A DNA stretch of 64,000 nt from Brevundimonas albigilva (GTDB lineage: Bacteria; Pseudomonadota; Alphaproteobacteria; Caulobacterales; Caulobacteraceae), in contig NZ_CP097298.1 in the NCBI RefSeq assembly GCF_023503965.1, forward strand, positions 1,319,001 through 1,383,000. Reading direction: 5' to 3'. Position numbers and translations under genes: made by a program. The notes below the pieces were generated by a model, which did not search any database, had not been told where the DNA came from, and saw only the letters and a program-made list of their open reading frames with translations. This document shows, in pieces, positions 49,376 to 59,007 of the stretch (position 1 is the stretch's first letter; every line of letters starts with the position of its first letter).

Positions 49376-51160
49376 TCAACGCACATCGGTCCACGAACGG
49401 CTCAACAACACGGCGCAATTGATGATGCCGACCAGGGAGTAGGTCTGCGGATAGTTGCCCCAAAGCTCCCCGTCCTCGATCGAGATGTCCTCGCTGAGCA
49501 GCCCCGCATGGGTGCGCCGGCTGAGCATTTCCTCGAAAATTTCGCGCGCTTCCTCGACCCGCCCGTTCTGATGCAGGGCCTCGATGAACCAGAAGGTGCA
49601 GAAGTTGAAGGCGGTCTCCGGCTCGCCGAAGTCGTCGGGCTCGACGTAGCGGAACAGATGGCTCCCCTTCTTCAGGTCGCGTTCGATGGCGTCGAAGGTG
49701 GCGACCTGGCGCGGATCGCGCGCGTCCAGAAAGCCCAGGTCGGTCATCTGAAGCAGGGAGGCGTCCAGCTCGCGCCCGCCGTAGCTGGCGGCGAAGCGTC
49801 CCTCCTCGGGCAGATAGGCCTCTTTCTCGATCCGTGCACGGATGGTGTCGGCGCGCGCGCGCCACACCTCGCCGCGTTCGGGCAGGCCCAGATGGTCCGC
49901 CGCCTTGGCCAGCCGGTCGCACGCGGCCCAGCACATGACCGAGGAATAGGTGTGGACCCGAGCGATCGTGCGGAACTCCCAAAGCCCGGCGTCGGTCTGG
50001 TCGTGCATGGCGAAGGCCCGTTCTCCGACCTTCTCCAGCGCGTAGAAATCGTCGATGACGCCGGGGCGCAGCAGGCGCTGGTCGTAGAAGGCCTGGACCA
50101 GGGGCAGGACGATCTGTCCGTACACGTCATGTTGCAGGTGCTCATGCGCCTGGTTGCCGACGCGCACGGGCTTCATCCCGCGATAGCCCTCGACGCTGTC
50201 GACGATGCTTTCGCCGATGCCCGGCTCCAGGCCGACGCCATAGACCGGCTGGACGTGTCCGCCGGCGGAATTGTCGACCAGGTTGCGCAGATAGACCAGG
50301 TAGTTTTCCAGGATGTCGACGGCGCCCAGCCGGTTCAACGCCCGCACCGTGTAATAGGCGTCGCGGATCCAGCAGTAGCGGTAGTCCCAGTTGCGGCCGC
50401 TTTCCGGAAACTCGGGCACCGAGGTCGTCATGGCCGCGACGATGGCGCCGGTCTCCTCATAGGCGCAAAGCTTCAGGGTGATGGCCGCGCGGATCACCGC
50501 CTCCTGCCAATCCAGCGGCAGATAGAGCTTCCTCACCCAGTCGCGCCAATAGGCGATGGTGCGGTCCAGCGCCGCCTGCACGCCCGGCCCGACGTCCTGG
50601 TCATAGCCTTCATCCGGCCCGAAGAAGAAGGCGAACGGGCGCTCCAGCCGGAAGGTGCGCTCGTTCAGCACGTGCGACACGGGGCAGTCGGTCGTCAGCC
50701 GGAAGGTGACGTCCGGACACAGGAAGCGGATGTGGTTGGACCCCGAGGTGGTCGGCGCCGGCCGCGCGCCCCAGTCCGTCGAAGGGCGCAGGCGGACCCG
50801 GATGCGCGGCGTCCCCTCCAGCGGCCGCACCATGCGCCCGAAGGCCAGCGGCCGATAGGTGCGCGAATGCTTGGGATGGCGCGGCGCGAAGTCCAGGATC
50901 TCGACCGCCGCCCCGTCCTCGGCGGTCAGAACGGTGCGCAGAACCGGCGTGTTGCGGACATAGGCCTGGTCGACGTGCTTCAGCCCCTCCAGTTCGATGG
51001 CCCAGAAGCCGTGCTCGGGATCCTCGCCGTCCATCAGGGCGGAAAAGACCGGGTCGCCGTCGACGCGCGGCGCGCAGGCCCAGACATAGCGGCCCTGGCG
51101 GTCGATCAGGGCGCTGATGCCGCAGTTGCCGATGGGCCAGAGATCGAGATTGGGCTTCAT
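49376..51160 (-). CDS. Glycoside hydrolase family 15 protein
   Basis: Intact 594-residue glucoamylase-family protein. N-terminal beta-sandwich (IGNCGISALIDRQGRYVWAC), then an (alpha/alpha)6 barrel with NWDYRYCWIRDAYYTVRALN, which carries the family catalytic-site RYCWIRDA, and SEDISIEDGELWGNYPQTYS with the second acid. Such genes sit between otsB and otsA in many Caulobacterales and may hydrolyse trehalose or a maltodextrin-like glucan. No signal peptide: cytoplasmic. Confidence 0.9.
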   Translation of the reverse strand: MKPNLDLWPIGNCGISALIDRQGRYVWACAPRVDGDPVFSALMDGEDPEHGFWAIELEGLKHVDQAYVRNTPVLRTVLTAEDGAAVEILDFAPRHPKHSRTYRPLAFGRMVRPLEGTPRIRVRLRPSTDWGARPAPTTSGSNHIRFLCPDVTFRLTTDCPVSHVLNERTFRLERPFAFFFGPDEGYDQDVGPGVQAALDRTIAYWRDWVRKLYLPLDWQEAVIRAAITLKLCAYEETGAIVAAMTTSVPEFPESGRNWDYRYCWIRDAYYTVRALNRLGAVDILENYLVYLRNLVDNSAGGHVQPVYGVGLEPGIGESIVDSVEGYRGMKPVRVGNQAHEHLQHDVYGQIVLPLVQAFYDQRLLRPGVIDDFYALEKVGERAFAMHDQTDAGLWEFRTIARVHTYSSVMCWAACDRLAKAADHLGLPERGEVWRARADTIRARIEKEAYLPEEGRFAASYGGRELDASLLQMTDLGFLDARDPRQVATFDAIERDLKKGSHLFRYVEPDDFGEPETAFNFCTFWFIEALHQNGRVEEAREIFEEMLSRRTHAGLLSEDISIEDGELWGNYPQTYSLVGIINCAVLLSRSWTDVR

Positions 51161-51161
51161 C

Positions 51162-51920
51162 TTAAGCCTCCGCCACGGATTCGAGCCAGCCCAGCACGTC
51201 GTCCACCCCGTCCAGCCGATAGCGCGCGGCGGTGGGCCGCTCGGGTCCGACCAGCACGCCGTAGCCGCCCAGGGCGTCGGCCGCGCGGAAGCCGTCCTCG
51301 TCGGTGACGTCGTCGCCCAGCATGACCGGCGTCGCGCCCCGGAACGGAGGTTCGGCCATGAAGGCGGTGTCGGCCGTGCCCTTGCTGGCGCCCGGCGTCT
51401 TCAGTTCCAGCACCATATGGCCGGGCTGCAGGGCCAGGCCGGTTTCGTCGCTCAGCTTTCGCGCCAGGGTCTCGGCGGCGGCGGCCTGGTCCGCCGCCAG
51501 GCGGTAGTGCAGGCCGGCCGAAACGCCCTTGTCCTCGACGATCATGCCCGGCCGTTCGGCGGCGAAGGCGTGGAAGGCGTCAAGCGCCCGCGTCACGCCG
51601 GCGTCGGCGGCGCCGCGCTCGATCGAGCCGTCGCGTCGACGCCGCTCCAGCCCGTGCACGCCGGACGCGGACGACAGGGCGCCGTCGGCGATTCGGTCGA
51701 TCTCGGCCAGGGTGCGCCCGCTGACGATGGCCACGCGGCCGTCCAACCGCCGCTCCAACGCCTTCAGGACCGCCGTGCGCCGGGCCACCGGCTTGACCGC
51801 ATCCGGGGTCGGGGCCATCGGCGCCAACACCCCGTCCATGTCCAGAAACAGGGCGATCCCTTCCGCAAGGACGGGCGGCGGCGGCAAGACGAGATCGGCG
51901 GCTCCGACGTGAGACGGCAT
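51162..51920 (-). CDS. otsB: Trehalose-6-phosphate phosphatase
   Basis: Intact 252-residue HAD enzyme that removes phosphate from trehalose-6-phosphate. ALFLDMDGVLAPMAPTPDAV is motif I with the nucleophile Asp; VAIVSGRTLAEIDRI, ASGVHGLERR, and GATPVMLGDDVTDEDGFRAA complete the set. First gene of the trehalose run; its stop lies one base from the GH15 start. The upstream 173 bases separate it from the divergent kdsD-like gene. Confidence 0.95.
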   Translation of the reverse strand: MPSHVGAADLVLPPPPVLAEGIALFLDMDGVLAPMAPTPDAVKPVARRTAVLKALERRLDGRVAIVSGRTLAEIDRIADGALSSASGVHGLERRRRDGSIERGAADAGVTRALDAFHAFAAERPGMIVEDKGVSAGLHYRLAADQAAAAETLARKLSDETGLALQPGHMVLELKTPGASKGTADTAFMAEPPFRGATPVMLGDDVTDEDGFRAADALGGYGVLVGPERPTAARYRLDGVDDVLGWLESVAEA

Positions 51921-52093
51921 GAGGCGAGAGACTCTCTATTCGATGATTTCCCCGCCACACTAACGCGCCAATGCGGCAAAGGTTGACGCGGAATCGACAA
52001 CATCGTCTGAAAGGGAGCCGTTGCGCGCCGCCGTGGGATGCGGCAGACCGCGCGCCTCGAACAAGGAGAGCCCGCCGCACGGGCCTGTCGCCA

Positions 52094-53086
52094 ATGACCG
52101 AGACCGCCCTTTCCTCGCCCGAAGACATCGCCGCCATGACCGAGCGCGCGCGCGAGGTGATCCGCCTGAACATCGAGGCCCTGGACGCGCTGGAACGCTC
52201 CATCGACGTCTCTCTGGCCCGCGCCGCCGACGTGATCATGAGCCGGCCGGGCTATGTGGTCGTCACCGGCATGGGCAAGTCAGGCCATATCGGCGGCAAG
52301 ATCGCCGCCACCCTGGCCTCGACCGGCACGAACGCCTTCTTCGTCCATCCGGCCGAGATGAGCCACGGCGACCTGGGGATGCTGCGCCCCGACGTGACGG
52401 TGCTGGCCCTGTCCAACTCGGGCGAGAGCCGCGAGCTTCGTGATCCCCTGATCTATTGCCAGCGCAACGGAATCCCCGTGATCGCCGTCACCCAACGGCC
52501 GACCAGCTTCCTGGGCCGCAACGCCGCCGTCTGCCTGACCATGCCCAAGGTGGCCGAGGCCTGCCCGAACGGCCTGGCGCCCACCACCTCGACGCTGATG
52601 AGCCTGGCGCTGGGCGACGCCTTGGCCATGGTGCTGATGGATCGACGCGGCTTCACCGCCCTGGATTTCGGGCTGCATCATCCCGGCGGCGCCTTGGGGA
52701 TGAGCCTGCAGAGCGTGCGGGAATGGATGGGCGACAACGCCGCCGCGCCCGCCGCCGTGCCGACCACCGCCAGCTTCAGCGAAGTCGTCTCGGCCGTCAC
52801 CGAGGGGCGAAAGGGGGCGGTCGCGGTGCTCAATCCGGACGGCACCCTGGGCGGCATCGTCACCGACGGCGACATCCGCCGCGCGTTCCAGCGCGACATC
52901 GCCGCCCTGAAGGCGGCCGACATCATGAGCCCCAACCCGATCACGGTCGATCCGGACGCGCGGATGAGCGACGTGGTCGACCTGCTGACCGCCAACAAGA
53001 TTTCCAATCTGTTCGTGGTCGAGGAGGGGCGGCCGACCGCCATCGTCCATATCGCCGAACTGATGCAGGCCGGCTACGTCTCCTGA
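52094..53086 (+). CDS. kdsD: Arabinose-5-phosphate isomerase, KpsF/GutQ family
   Basis: Intact 330-residue enzyme that converts ribulose-5-phosphate to arabinose-5-phosphate, the first step to KDO for LPS. SIS domain: VTGMGKSGHIGGKIAATLAS, FFVHPAEMSHGDLGML, LALSNSGESRELRDPL, HHPGGALGMSL; then two CBS domains (VAVLNPDGTLGGIVTDGDIR, ADIMSPNPITVDPDARMSD). The start MTETAL at 52094 is preferred over ATGs further upstream. It precedes a glycosyltransferase by two bases and an export lipoprotein, so it may serve a KDO-containing capsule. Confidence 0.93.
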   Translation: MTETALSSPEDIAAMTERAREVIRLNIEALDALERSIDVSLARAADVIMSRPGYVVVTGMGKSGHIGGKIAATLASTGTNAFFVHPAEMSHGDLGMLRPDVTVLALSNSGESRELRDPLIYCQRNGIPVIAVTQRPTSFLGRNAAVCLTMPKVAEACPNGLAPTTSTLMSLALGDALAMVLMDRRGFTALDFGLHHPGGALGMSLQSVREWMGDNAAAPAAVPTTASFSEVVSAVTEGRKGAVAVLNPDGTLGGIVTDGDIRRAFQRDIAALKAADIMSPNPITVDPDARMSDVVDLLTANKISNLFVVEEGRPTAIVHIAELMQAGYVS

Positions 53087-53088
53087 CC

Positions 53089-54372
53089 ATGCGGGTGCTC
53101 TACGACGTCAGCCGGCTGCTCAGCCGGGCCGAGCGGACCGCCCCGACGGGCGTGGACCGGGTTTGCCTGGCCTACGCCGAATGGCTGGACCAGCGGTCCG
53201 ACGTGGTCATGATTCCGGTGCGGGGACGCAAGGGCCGGCTGGTGACGGTGGACCAGACCTGGTTCCGCGACTTCGTGCGCAGCTTGCGGGCCCGCTGGGA
53301 CGGCCGCACGGTCAACGGGGCGGCGCGCCACGAAGCGCGGCTGCTGGCGGCCCTGACCCACGACCAGCGCCCCGCCGAATCCGTCATCTGCCCCCGCCGC
53401 TGGCGGACCACAAGCCGGCGCGCGACAAGCCGCGCGTGCTGCGCCAATTCTTCCGATCCCGGCACGCCGCGCCCCTGCCGGCGGCCGACCTCTATCTGAA
53501 CGTCGGCCACACCACCCTGCACGAGGCGGACGCCCTGCAGGCCCTGGAGCAGGACGGCGTCGATCGCGTGGTGATGATCCACGACCTGATCCCGATCACC
53601 CACCCCGAGTTCTGCCGACCCGGCGACGCCGACAAGCACCGCGCCCGCGTCGTGCACACCCTGCGTCACGCCAGCAGCATCCTGGTCAACTCGCGCCACA
53701 CCGCCGATCAGCTGGCCGCCTTCGCGCGCGCGCGAGGGCCTGACGCCGCCGCCGGTCCACGTGGCCCACCTGGGCATCGAGACGGCCTTCGCCCCCGGCG
53801 ACGCGGTGCGGGCCAGCCGCCCCTATTTCATCCATGTCGGCACCATCGAGGCGCGCAAGAACCTGGCCCAGTTGCTGACGCTGTGGCGGCGGCTGGAGGA
53901 AGAGATGGGGGAACGAACGCCGTCGCTGGTCCTGGTCGGGCGCTATGGCTGGGAGAACGAGGCGGTGCTGGACCACCTGCAGCGCTCGCCGAATCTGCAG
54001 GGCGTGGTTCACCAGGCCGAGAACCTGTCGGACGGCGCCCTGGTGCGGCTGATGCGCGGCGCGCGCGCGGTGCTGGCCCCCTCGGCCGTCGAGGGTTTCG
54101 ACCTGCCGGCGGTGGAGGCCTGCGCGATGGGCGCCCCGTTGATCGCTTCGGACATTCCGCCCCATCGCGAACTGACGCCGCAAGCCAGGCTGATCGACCC
54201 GCTGGACGGGCTGGGCTGGCTGGACGCCATCCGGCGCGCCACGCTGGACGAGGCGTCCAAGCCGGCCGCCGCCTTTGCGCCGCCTCGCTGGGACGACCAT
54301 TTCGCCGTCGTCGCCGGCGCCGTCGGCCTGGGCGGGTCATCGCCTCTGGCGGCGCATGGCGAAGGCGAGTAA
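53089..54372 (+). CDS. Glycosyltransferase, GT4 fold (two frameshifts)
   Basis: About 428 residues. The N-terminus RVLYDVSRLLSRAERTAPTG and the C-terminal YFIHVGTIEARKNLAQLL, VLVGRYGWENEAVLDHLQ and SAVEGFDLPAVEACAMGAPL (E-x7-E) define a GT4-type enzyme, like the gene at 17254. The frame breaks near 53392 (one C lost in a C run; repair gives VICPPPLADHKPARDKP) and near 53735 (length error in a GC-dinucleotide run; repair gives EGLTPPPVHVAHLGIE). The ATG at 53089 is two bases after the kdsD stop. Confidence 0.85.
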
Positions 54373-54404
54373 GCAAAGGTCGAACGAGGGGCTGAACGGC
54401 TTTC

Positions 54405-55556
54405 ATGACGCGTACCATCCTGCCGCTGATGATCGTCGCCATTCTGGGCGGCTGCACCACCCTGCCGCGCGACGGGCCCTCGGGCCGGTCGGTCGACGCC
54501 GGCGCCACCCGGCCCGACGCCGTGGGCGGCTACGCCCTGGTCGAGATGAACTATGAGGTCAGCGAGCGGATCAAGGCCGTCCCTGCGCAGTTCTTCGGCT
54601 CGCTGACGGGCGCCGCCAGCGAGCGGCCTCTGGATCTGATCGGCGTCGGCGACGCCCTGCAGGTCCAGATCATCGAGCCCAGCGGCACCCTGTTCGGCGG
54701 GGGCGTCGGCGCAGGGTCCGCGGTCCAGCCGGGCAATCAGGTCCTGCCGGCGCAGGTCGTGGACCGCTCGGGCGCGGTGTCCATCCCGTTCGCCGGCGCC
54801 GTGCGGGTCGAGGGCCTGACCCCGCCGCAGGCCGCCGCCGCCATCCGCCGCGCCCTCAGCGGCAAGGTGGCCAATCCGCAGATCACGGTCGTCGTGGCCG
54901 AGAACGCCTCCAATTCCGTGACGGTGCTGGGCGACGTCCGCCAGCCGGGCCGCAAGCCCCTGTCGGTCAACAGCAACCGCCTGCTGGACGTTCTGGGCGA
55001 GGCCGGCGGCTCGGAACGGCCGGTCGACGACATGATGGTGACCATCCAGCGCGCCGGCCAGACCTACGCCGCGCCGCTGGGCGTGGTGACGACCTCGTTC
55101 GAGGAGAATGTGCGGCTGCAGCCGGGCGACCTGGTCAACTTCGCCTACAAGCCGCGCCGGTTCAGCACCTTCGGCGCCCTGGGCGCGGTGGCCCAGGTGG
55201 ACATGCCGCCCGGACCCGTGACCCTGGCCGGCGCCCTCAGCCGCGTTGCGGGCCTGAACACCAACACCGCCAACGCCAGCCGGGTGATGATCTTCCGCTT
55301 CGAGCGGCCCGAGGTCGCGCGCGCCTTGGGCGTGACCCAGCCGGCCACCCCCAGCGGCGTGCCGATCATCTACCAGCTGGACTTCAACAACGCCGCCAAT
55401 GTGTTCGCCGCCAGCAACATCCAGATCATGCCCGAGGACGTGATCTACGTGCCGCTGGCGAACGCCGCCGAGGCGCGCAAATTCTTCGAGTTCGTCCAGA
55501 GCATCACGCGCGTCATCTACGATGTGTCGGTGACCAGCGCGATCAACGTGGACTGA
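54405..55556 (+). CDS. Polysaccharide export lipoprotein, Wza/OPX family
   Basis: Intact 383-residue outer-membrane polysaccharide export protein. Lipobox AILGGC with Cys17. Poly_export domain DLIGVGDALQVQIIEPSGTL, VDRSGAVSIPFAGAVRVEGL, then SLBB segments (NSVTVLGDVRQPGRKPLSVN, NRLLDVLGEAGGSERPVDD). The C-terminus (FVQSITRVIYDVSVTSAINV) fits the membrane helix of Wza-like proteins. It would export a capsule or holdfast-type polymer; no Wzc kinase or Wzx/Wzy gene is in the window. Confidence 0.92.
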   Translation: MTRTILPLMIVAILGGCTTLPRDGPSGRSVDAGATRPDAVGGYALVEMNYEVSERIKAVPAQFFGSLTGAASERPLDLIGVGDALQVQIIEPSGTLFGGGVGAGSAVQPGNQVLPAQVVDRSGAVSIPFAGAVRVEGLTPPQAAAAIRRALSGKVANPQITVVVAENASNSVTVLGDVRQPGRKPLSVNSNRLLDVLGEAGGSERPVDDMMVTIQRAGQTYAAPLGVVTTSFEENVRLQPGDLVNFAYKPRRFSTFGALGAVAQVDMPPGPVTLAGALSRVAGLNTNTANASRVMIFRFERPEVARALGVTQPATPSGVPIIYQLDFNNAANVFAASNIQIMPEDVIYVPLANAAEARKFFEFVQSITRVIYDVSVTSAINVD

Positions 55557-55561
55557 CGGCC

Positions 55562-56143
55562 TTGAGCCTGTGGCGTCTCCTGCCGCGCTCGCGCAGAGAG
55601 ACGCCGCAGGACGACCCCTTCCCGATCGACGCTCGCGCCGAAGACGGGCGCTCCCCGGAAGGCCCGCGCCAGGACGCCCTGTCGCGCGCGCTGTCCGAGA
55701 TGGAAGCGGCGGCGCATGAGGTCTATGCGCTGCACGGCCTGCCGACCCGTCCCGGCCATTACGAACGCGCGCCGCGCGCACGGCGCTGGCGCTTCATCGC
55801 CGAACAGCTGACGCCCGAGGAACGATTTCAGCGCGCGCTGGACCAGCCCCGGCAGGCGGGCTGGCGCTTCGCCCGGCTGGAAGATCTGGGCGCGCGTTCG
55901 AACAAGCCGGATCTGGCTGCGGCCTCCGACCTTCTGAGACTTGCGGCGCGGCTGAGAGAGGCTCGGGACGGGCCCCTGCTCGCCGAGGACCTGCTGACGG
56001 CGATGGAGCTGGGCGCCACCTGGCGCGCCAATCGCGAGATCATCCTGGCGGCCCGCGTCGCGGCCGCCGGGGCCCGGCCCAAAACGCCGCCCCGCCCCAG
56101 GAAGCGGCGATCCGGCGCTGACGCCGGCCGCTCATCGGGCTAG
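55562..56143 (+). CDS. Hypothetical protein downstream of export gene
   Basis: A 193-residue soluble protein starting at a TTG at 55562, five bases after the export gene stop. Segments: ALSRALSEMEAAAHEVYALH, APRARRWRFIAEQLTPEERF, GWRFARLEDLGARSNKPDLA, with a basic tail (RPKTPPRPRKRRSGADAG). No recognised family. Tight spacing suggests co-transcription with the polysaccharide gene. The start is uncertain. Confidence 0.55.
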   Translation: MSLWRLLPRSRRETPQDDPFPIDARAEDGRSPEGPRQDALSRALSEMEAAAHEVYALHGLPTRPGHYERAPRARRWRFIAEQLTPEERFQRALDQPRQAGWRFARLEDLGARSNKPDLAAASDLLRLAARLREARDGPLLAEDLLTAMELGATWRANREIILAARVAAAGARPKTPPRPRKRRSGADAGRSSG

Positions 56144-56176
56144 ACAACCGCCCCCGCCCGTTCGAAAGCGCCCGTC

Positions 56177-56575
56177 ATGACCGAAGCCGCCCAACCGCCC
56201 GCGACCCAGCCCGTCGGCCGCATCATCGCCATGCCAGCCGACACCAACCCCGAGGGCGACATCTTCGGCGGCTGGCTGCTGGCGCAGATGGACGTGGCCG
56301 GGGCGACGCCCGCCTTCGAGCTGGCTTGCGGGCGCTGCGCCACCGTGGCGCTGGACGGCATGGTCTTCCACCAGCCCGTCTCGGTCGGCGACGAGGTCAG
56401 CATCTACGCCGAGGTGATCGGCTCGGGCCGGACCTCGATCCGGGTTCATGTCGAGGCCTGGAAGCGCGCGCGGGGCCAGCCCCAGGCCGCCTCGGTGCGC
56501 GTGACCCAAGGCGTCTTCACCTATGTCGCCATCGACCAGAACCGCAAGCCGCGCCCGTTGCCGGGCAAGGCGTAA
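56177..56575 (+). CDS. Acyl-CoA thioesterase, YciA type
   Basis: Intact 132-residue hotdog-fold thioesterase. ADTNPEGDIFGGWLLAQMDV is the active-site region; VALDGMVFHQPVSVGDEVSI and SIRVHVEAW follow. It hydrolyses acyl-CoAs of broad length. It stands alone on this strand, 33 bases after the preceding gene, with no strong ribosome site. Confidence 0.92.
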   Translation: MTEAAQPPATQPVGRIIAMPADTNPEGDIFGGWLLAQMDVAGATPAFELACGRCATVALDGMVFHQPVSVGDEVSIYAEVIGSGRTSIRVHVEAWKRARGQPQAASVRVTQGVFTYVAIDQNRKPRPLPGKA

Positions 56576-56645
56576 GTTCGCCCAAGGGCCACCCCGGGTT
56601 GACGGTTTTTCCCCCGCCCCATAGTTTTCTTTCGGGGGCCGTTCA

Positions 56646-56906
56646 ATGTTGCTCATAGCTCTATACGCGGCCGGGCTTGTGCTGCTGATGCGCGAAGCCG
56701 TGCCATGGATCCGGGCTAAGTCTTCGGGCGTCGGCTATACGCGCGGGCATCGCCGTGAAGCGGTCCGCAGAGCAGAGAATCCCGAGCGATTTTCACGCCT
56801 GATGGACCGCCGATTCCGCGCAATGGGGCCGGGAGCGCTGATGCTGGTGGTGGCGGTGATCTGGACCCTGTGGCTGATCGTCAGTCTCGTCTTCGCTCCC
56901 GCCTGA
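56646..56906 (+). CDS. Small membrane protein, 86 residues
   Basis: Two hydrophobic segments ([17 protein letters not shown] and [18 protein letters not shown]) flank a basic central part ([20 protein letters not shown]). Codon use is somewhat less GC-rich than its neighbours. No family recognised. The start ATG follows a GGGGG-rich stretch, and the gene ends 83 bases before def. Confidence 0.5.
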   Translation: MLLIALYAAGLVLLMREAVPWIRAKSSGVGYTRGHRREAVRRAENPERFSRLMDRRFRAMGPGALMLVVAVIWTLWLIVSLVFAPA

Positions 56907-56989
56907 TCGGCCAGGCCCGAACCGCGTCAAATCCGACCGCCGGGGTCGGAAATCTTGACCTGACGCCGGGGCCGGCCTACCTCCCGCCC

Positions 56990-57568
56990 ATGGCCCTTCG
57001 TCGCATCCTCACCATCGACAACGTCGCCGATCTGGCGATCCTGAAGCAGGTTTCCAAGCCCGTCGCGGGGGTGGACGACGCCGTCCGCACCCTGATGGAC
57101 GACATGCTGGAGACCATGTACGCCGCGCCGGGCATCGGCCTGGCCGCGGTGCAGATCGGCGCCCTGGACCGCGTCATCGTCATGGACTTGGGCGACAAGG
57201 GCGGCGACGCCTGCGACACCGAGGAAGAGGACACGCCGGAGGCCGCCGAGACGCGCAGGAACCCGCGCTTCTTCGCCAATCCCGAAATCCTGTGGGCGTC
57301 GGACGAGCTCTACACCTACGAGGAGGGCTGCCTGTCGATCCCCGAGTATTTCGACAAGGTGGAACGCCCCGCGCGCGTCCGCATTCGCTACCTGAACCGT
57401 GACGGCGAGCAGGTGGAGGAGGAGGCCAGCGGCCTCTACGCCGTCTGCATCCAGCACGAGATGGACCACCTTAACGGCGTGCTCTTCATCGACCACCTGT
57501 CCCGGCTCAAGCGCGAGCGCGCCGTGACCAAGGTCAAGAAGGCCGCCCGAGACAGGATCGCCGCCTGA
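56990..57568 (+). CDS. def: Peptide deformylase
   Basis: Intact 192-residue metallohydrolase that removes the formyl group from new proteins. All three motifs are present: [19 protein letters not shown] and QHEMDHLNG, with the metal-binding Cys and two His. A 20-residue acidic insert ([15 protein letters not shown]) between motifs 1 and 2 is longer than in E. coli. The ATG at 56990 gives the canonical N-terminus. The stop overlaps the next gene's ATG (TGATG). Confidence 0.97.
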   Translation: MALRRILTIDNVADLAILKQVSKPVAGVDDAVRTLMDDMLETMYAAPGIGLAAVQIGALDRVIVMDLGDKGGDACDTEEEDTPEAAETRRNPRFFANPEILWASDELYTYEEGCLSIPEYFDKVERPARVRIRYLNRDGEQVEEEASGLYAVCIQHEMDHLNGVLFIDHLSRLKRERAVTKVKKAARDRIAA

Positions 57569-57810
57569 TGAGCCGACGCACCGTCCGCCTGCCCCGCCGG
57601 GGTCAGTCCCTGGTCATCGACACCCAGGGCCGCCGTCGCCTGACGCGCAGCCAGAAGGTCGGCGTCGCGGGCGTGGCCACCCTGGCCGGGGTCGCCCTTC
57701 TGGGCGTGGTCGCCGGCCTGTTGCTGGATCGCCTGCTCGATTTCGACGACGCCCTGGACGCCGGCGGCGAATGGGACGAGGGCGGCGGCGTCTTCACCCG
57801 CTGGCAGTAG
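57568..57810 (+). CDS. Small membrane protein between def and fmt
   Basis: An 80-residue protein with one hydrophobic segment (VGVAGVATLAGVALLGVVAG) and basic N- and acidic C-terminal tails (FDDALDAGGEWDEGGG). Its ATG overlaps the def stop and it precedes fmt by 27 bases, so it is a real member of the def-fmt run. Function unknown. Confidence 0.7.
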   Translation: MSRRTVRLPRRGQSLVIDTQGRRRLTRSQKVGVAGVATLAGVALLGVVAGLLLDRLLDFDDALDAGGEWDEGGGVFTRWQ

Positions 57811-57837
57811 GCGCGCCAAACCTCTAAAGGCCTGCCC

Positions 57838-58761
57838 ATGCGCCTCGCCTTCATGGGTACCCCCGAATTCGCCGTTCCGTCGCTGGCCGAGCTGATCGCC
57901 TCGGGCCACGAGATCGTCGCCGTCTATTCCCAGCCGCCCCGGCCCAGGGGCCGGGGGCAGAAGCTGACGCCGTCGCCCGTCCACGCCTTCGCCGAGAGCA
58001 TGGGCCTGCCGGTGTTCACGCCCGAGTCGATGAAGGCCGCGGAGGCGATCGACATCTTCCAGAGCCTGGACCTGGATGCGGCCTGCGTCGTCGCCTATGG
58101 CCAGATCCTCAAGCCCGCGGTTCTGGAAGCGCCCCGCCTGGGCTGCTTCAACCTGCATGGGTCGCTGCTGCCGCGCTGGCGCGGGGCCGCGCCCATCCAG
58201 CGGGCGATCATGGCCGGCGACCGCCAGACCGGCGTGCAGATCATGCGGATGAGCGAGGGGCTGGACGAGGGGCCCATCCTGCTGGGCGAAGTCATGGACA
58301 TCCACCCCGACGACACGGCCGCCAGCCTGTCCGAGCGCATGGCCCACGTCGGCGCCGGCCTGTGGCCCCGCGCCCTGGCCGCCATCGAACGCGGGGGCGC
58401 GACCGAGACGCCCCAGGCCGGCGAACCGACCTACGCCCGCAAGATCACCCCCACAGAGGCCCGCATCGACTGGACCCGCCCCGCCGCCGAGGTGGACGCC
58501 CGCATCCGCGGCCTGTCGCCCTTCCCCGGCGCCTGGTTCGAGGCACCGTCGGAGACGGGGCCGGTGCGGATCAAGGCCCTGCTGTCGACCCTGGCCGAGG
58601 GGGCCGGCGCGCCGGGCGCCGTTCTGGACGACGCCCTGACCGTCGCCTGCGGAAACGGTGCCGTGCGCCTGATCCGCGTGCAGCGCGAGGGCAAGGCAGC
58701 GCAGGCGGCCGAGGAGATGCTGCGCGGCTTCTCCCTGCCCGCCGGGCTCCTTTTAGGCTGA
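57838..58761 (+). CDS. fmt: Methionyl-tRNA formyltransferase
   Basis: Intact 307-residue enzyme that formylates initiator Met-tRNA with 10-formyl-[43 protein letters not shown] with the catalytic Asn-His, [20 protein letters not shown] and [16 protein letters not shown] in the C-terminal domain. Paired with def, the enzyme that later removes the formyl group. Its 3' end overlaps the opposite-strand small gene by nine bases. Confidence 0.97.
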   Translation: MRLAFMGTPEFAVPSLAELIASGHEIVAVYSQPPRPRGRGQKLTPSPVHAFAESMGLPVFTPESMKAAEAIDIFQSLDLDAACVVAYGQILKPAVLEAPRLGCFNLHGSLLPRWRGAAPIQRAIMAGDRQTGVQIMRMSEGLDEGPILLGEVMDIHPDDTAASLSERMAHVGAGLWPRALAAIERGGATETPQAGEPTYARKITPTEARIDWTRPAAEVDARIRGLSPFPGAWFEAPSETGPVRIKALLSTLAEGAGAPGAVLDDALTVACGNGAVRLIRVQREGKAAQAAEEMLRGFSLPAGLLLG

Positions 58762-58995
58762 TAGATTGAACTCACGGCCCAGGATTTCCCAAAGGGCTTT
58801 GGCGCTTTCCGATGTCAGTTGAAAAGTCTGGCTTTGACTGTTTGGTTTGGCCCGATCGGCAGAGCCGAGGGTATCGATCTGCAGGAATACGCGCCCATCT
58901 CGTTTGAACACGCCATAGTGGCCGATCACGTGCGTTGGATGCAGCTTGAGATCACGCTCTCTATCGAGCGGCTGAAACTGGTCGATGACGGCCAT
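58753..58995 (-). CDS. Small hypothetical protein between fmt and truA
   Basis: An 80-residue protein ([53 protein letters not shown]). Lower GC than its neighbours. AGGACT precedes the ATG at 58995. It overlaps the end of fmt and diverges from truA with 12 bases between starts. No family recognised; possible transfer. Moderate confidence that it is expressed. Confidence 0.55.
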   Translation of the reverse strand: MAVIDQFQPLDRERDLKLHPTHVIGHYGVFKRDGRVFLQIDTLGSADRAKPNSQSQTFQLTSESAKALWEILGREFNLSA

Positions 58996-59007
58996 GTGGA
59001 GTCCTGA

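Noticed and set aside
48083..51307. Open frame of more than 1000 codons on the plus strand
   Set aside because: It runs antisense to otsA, the GH15 gene and part of otsB, which are intact, well-matched genes. High GC makes long antisense frames common.
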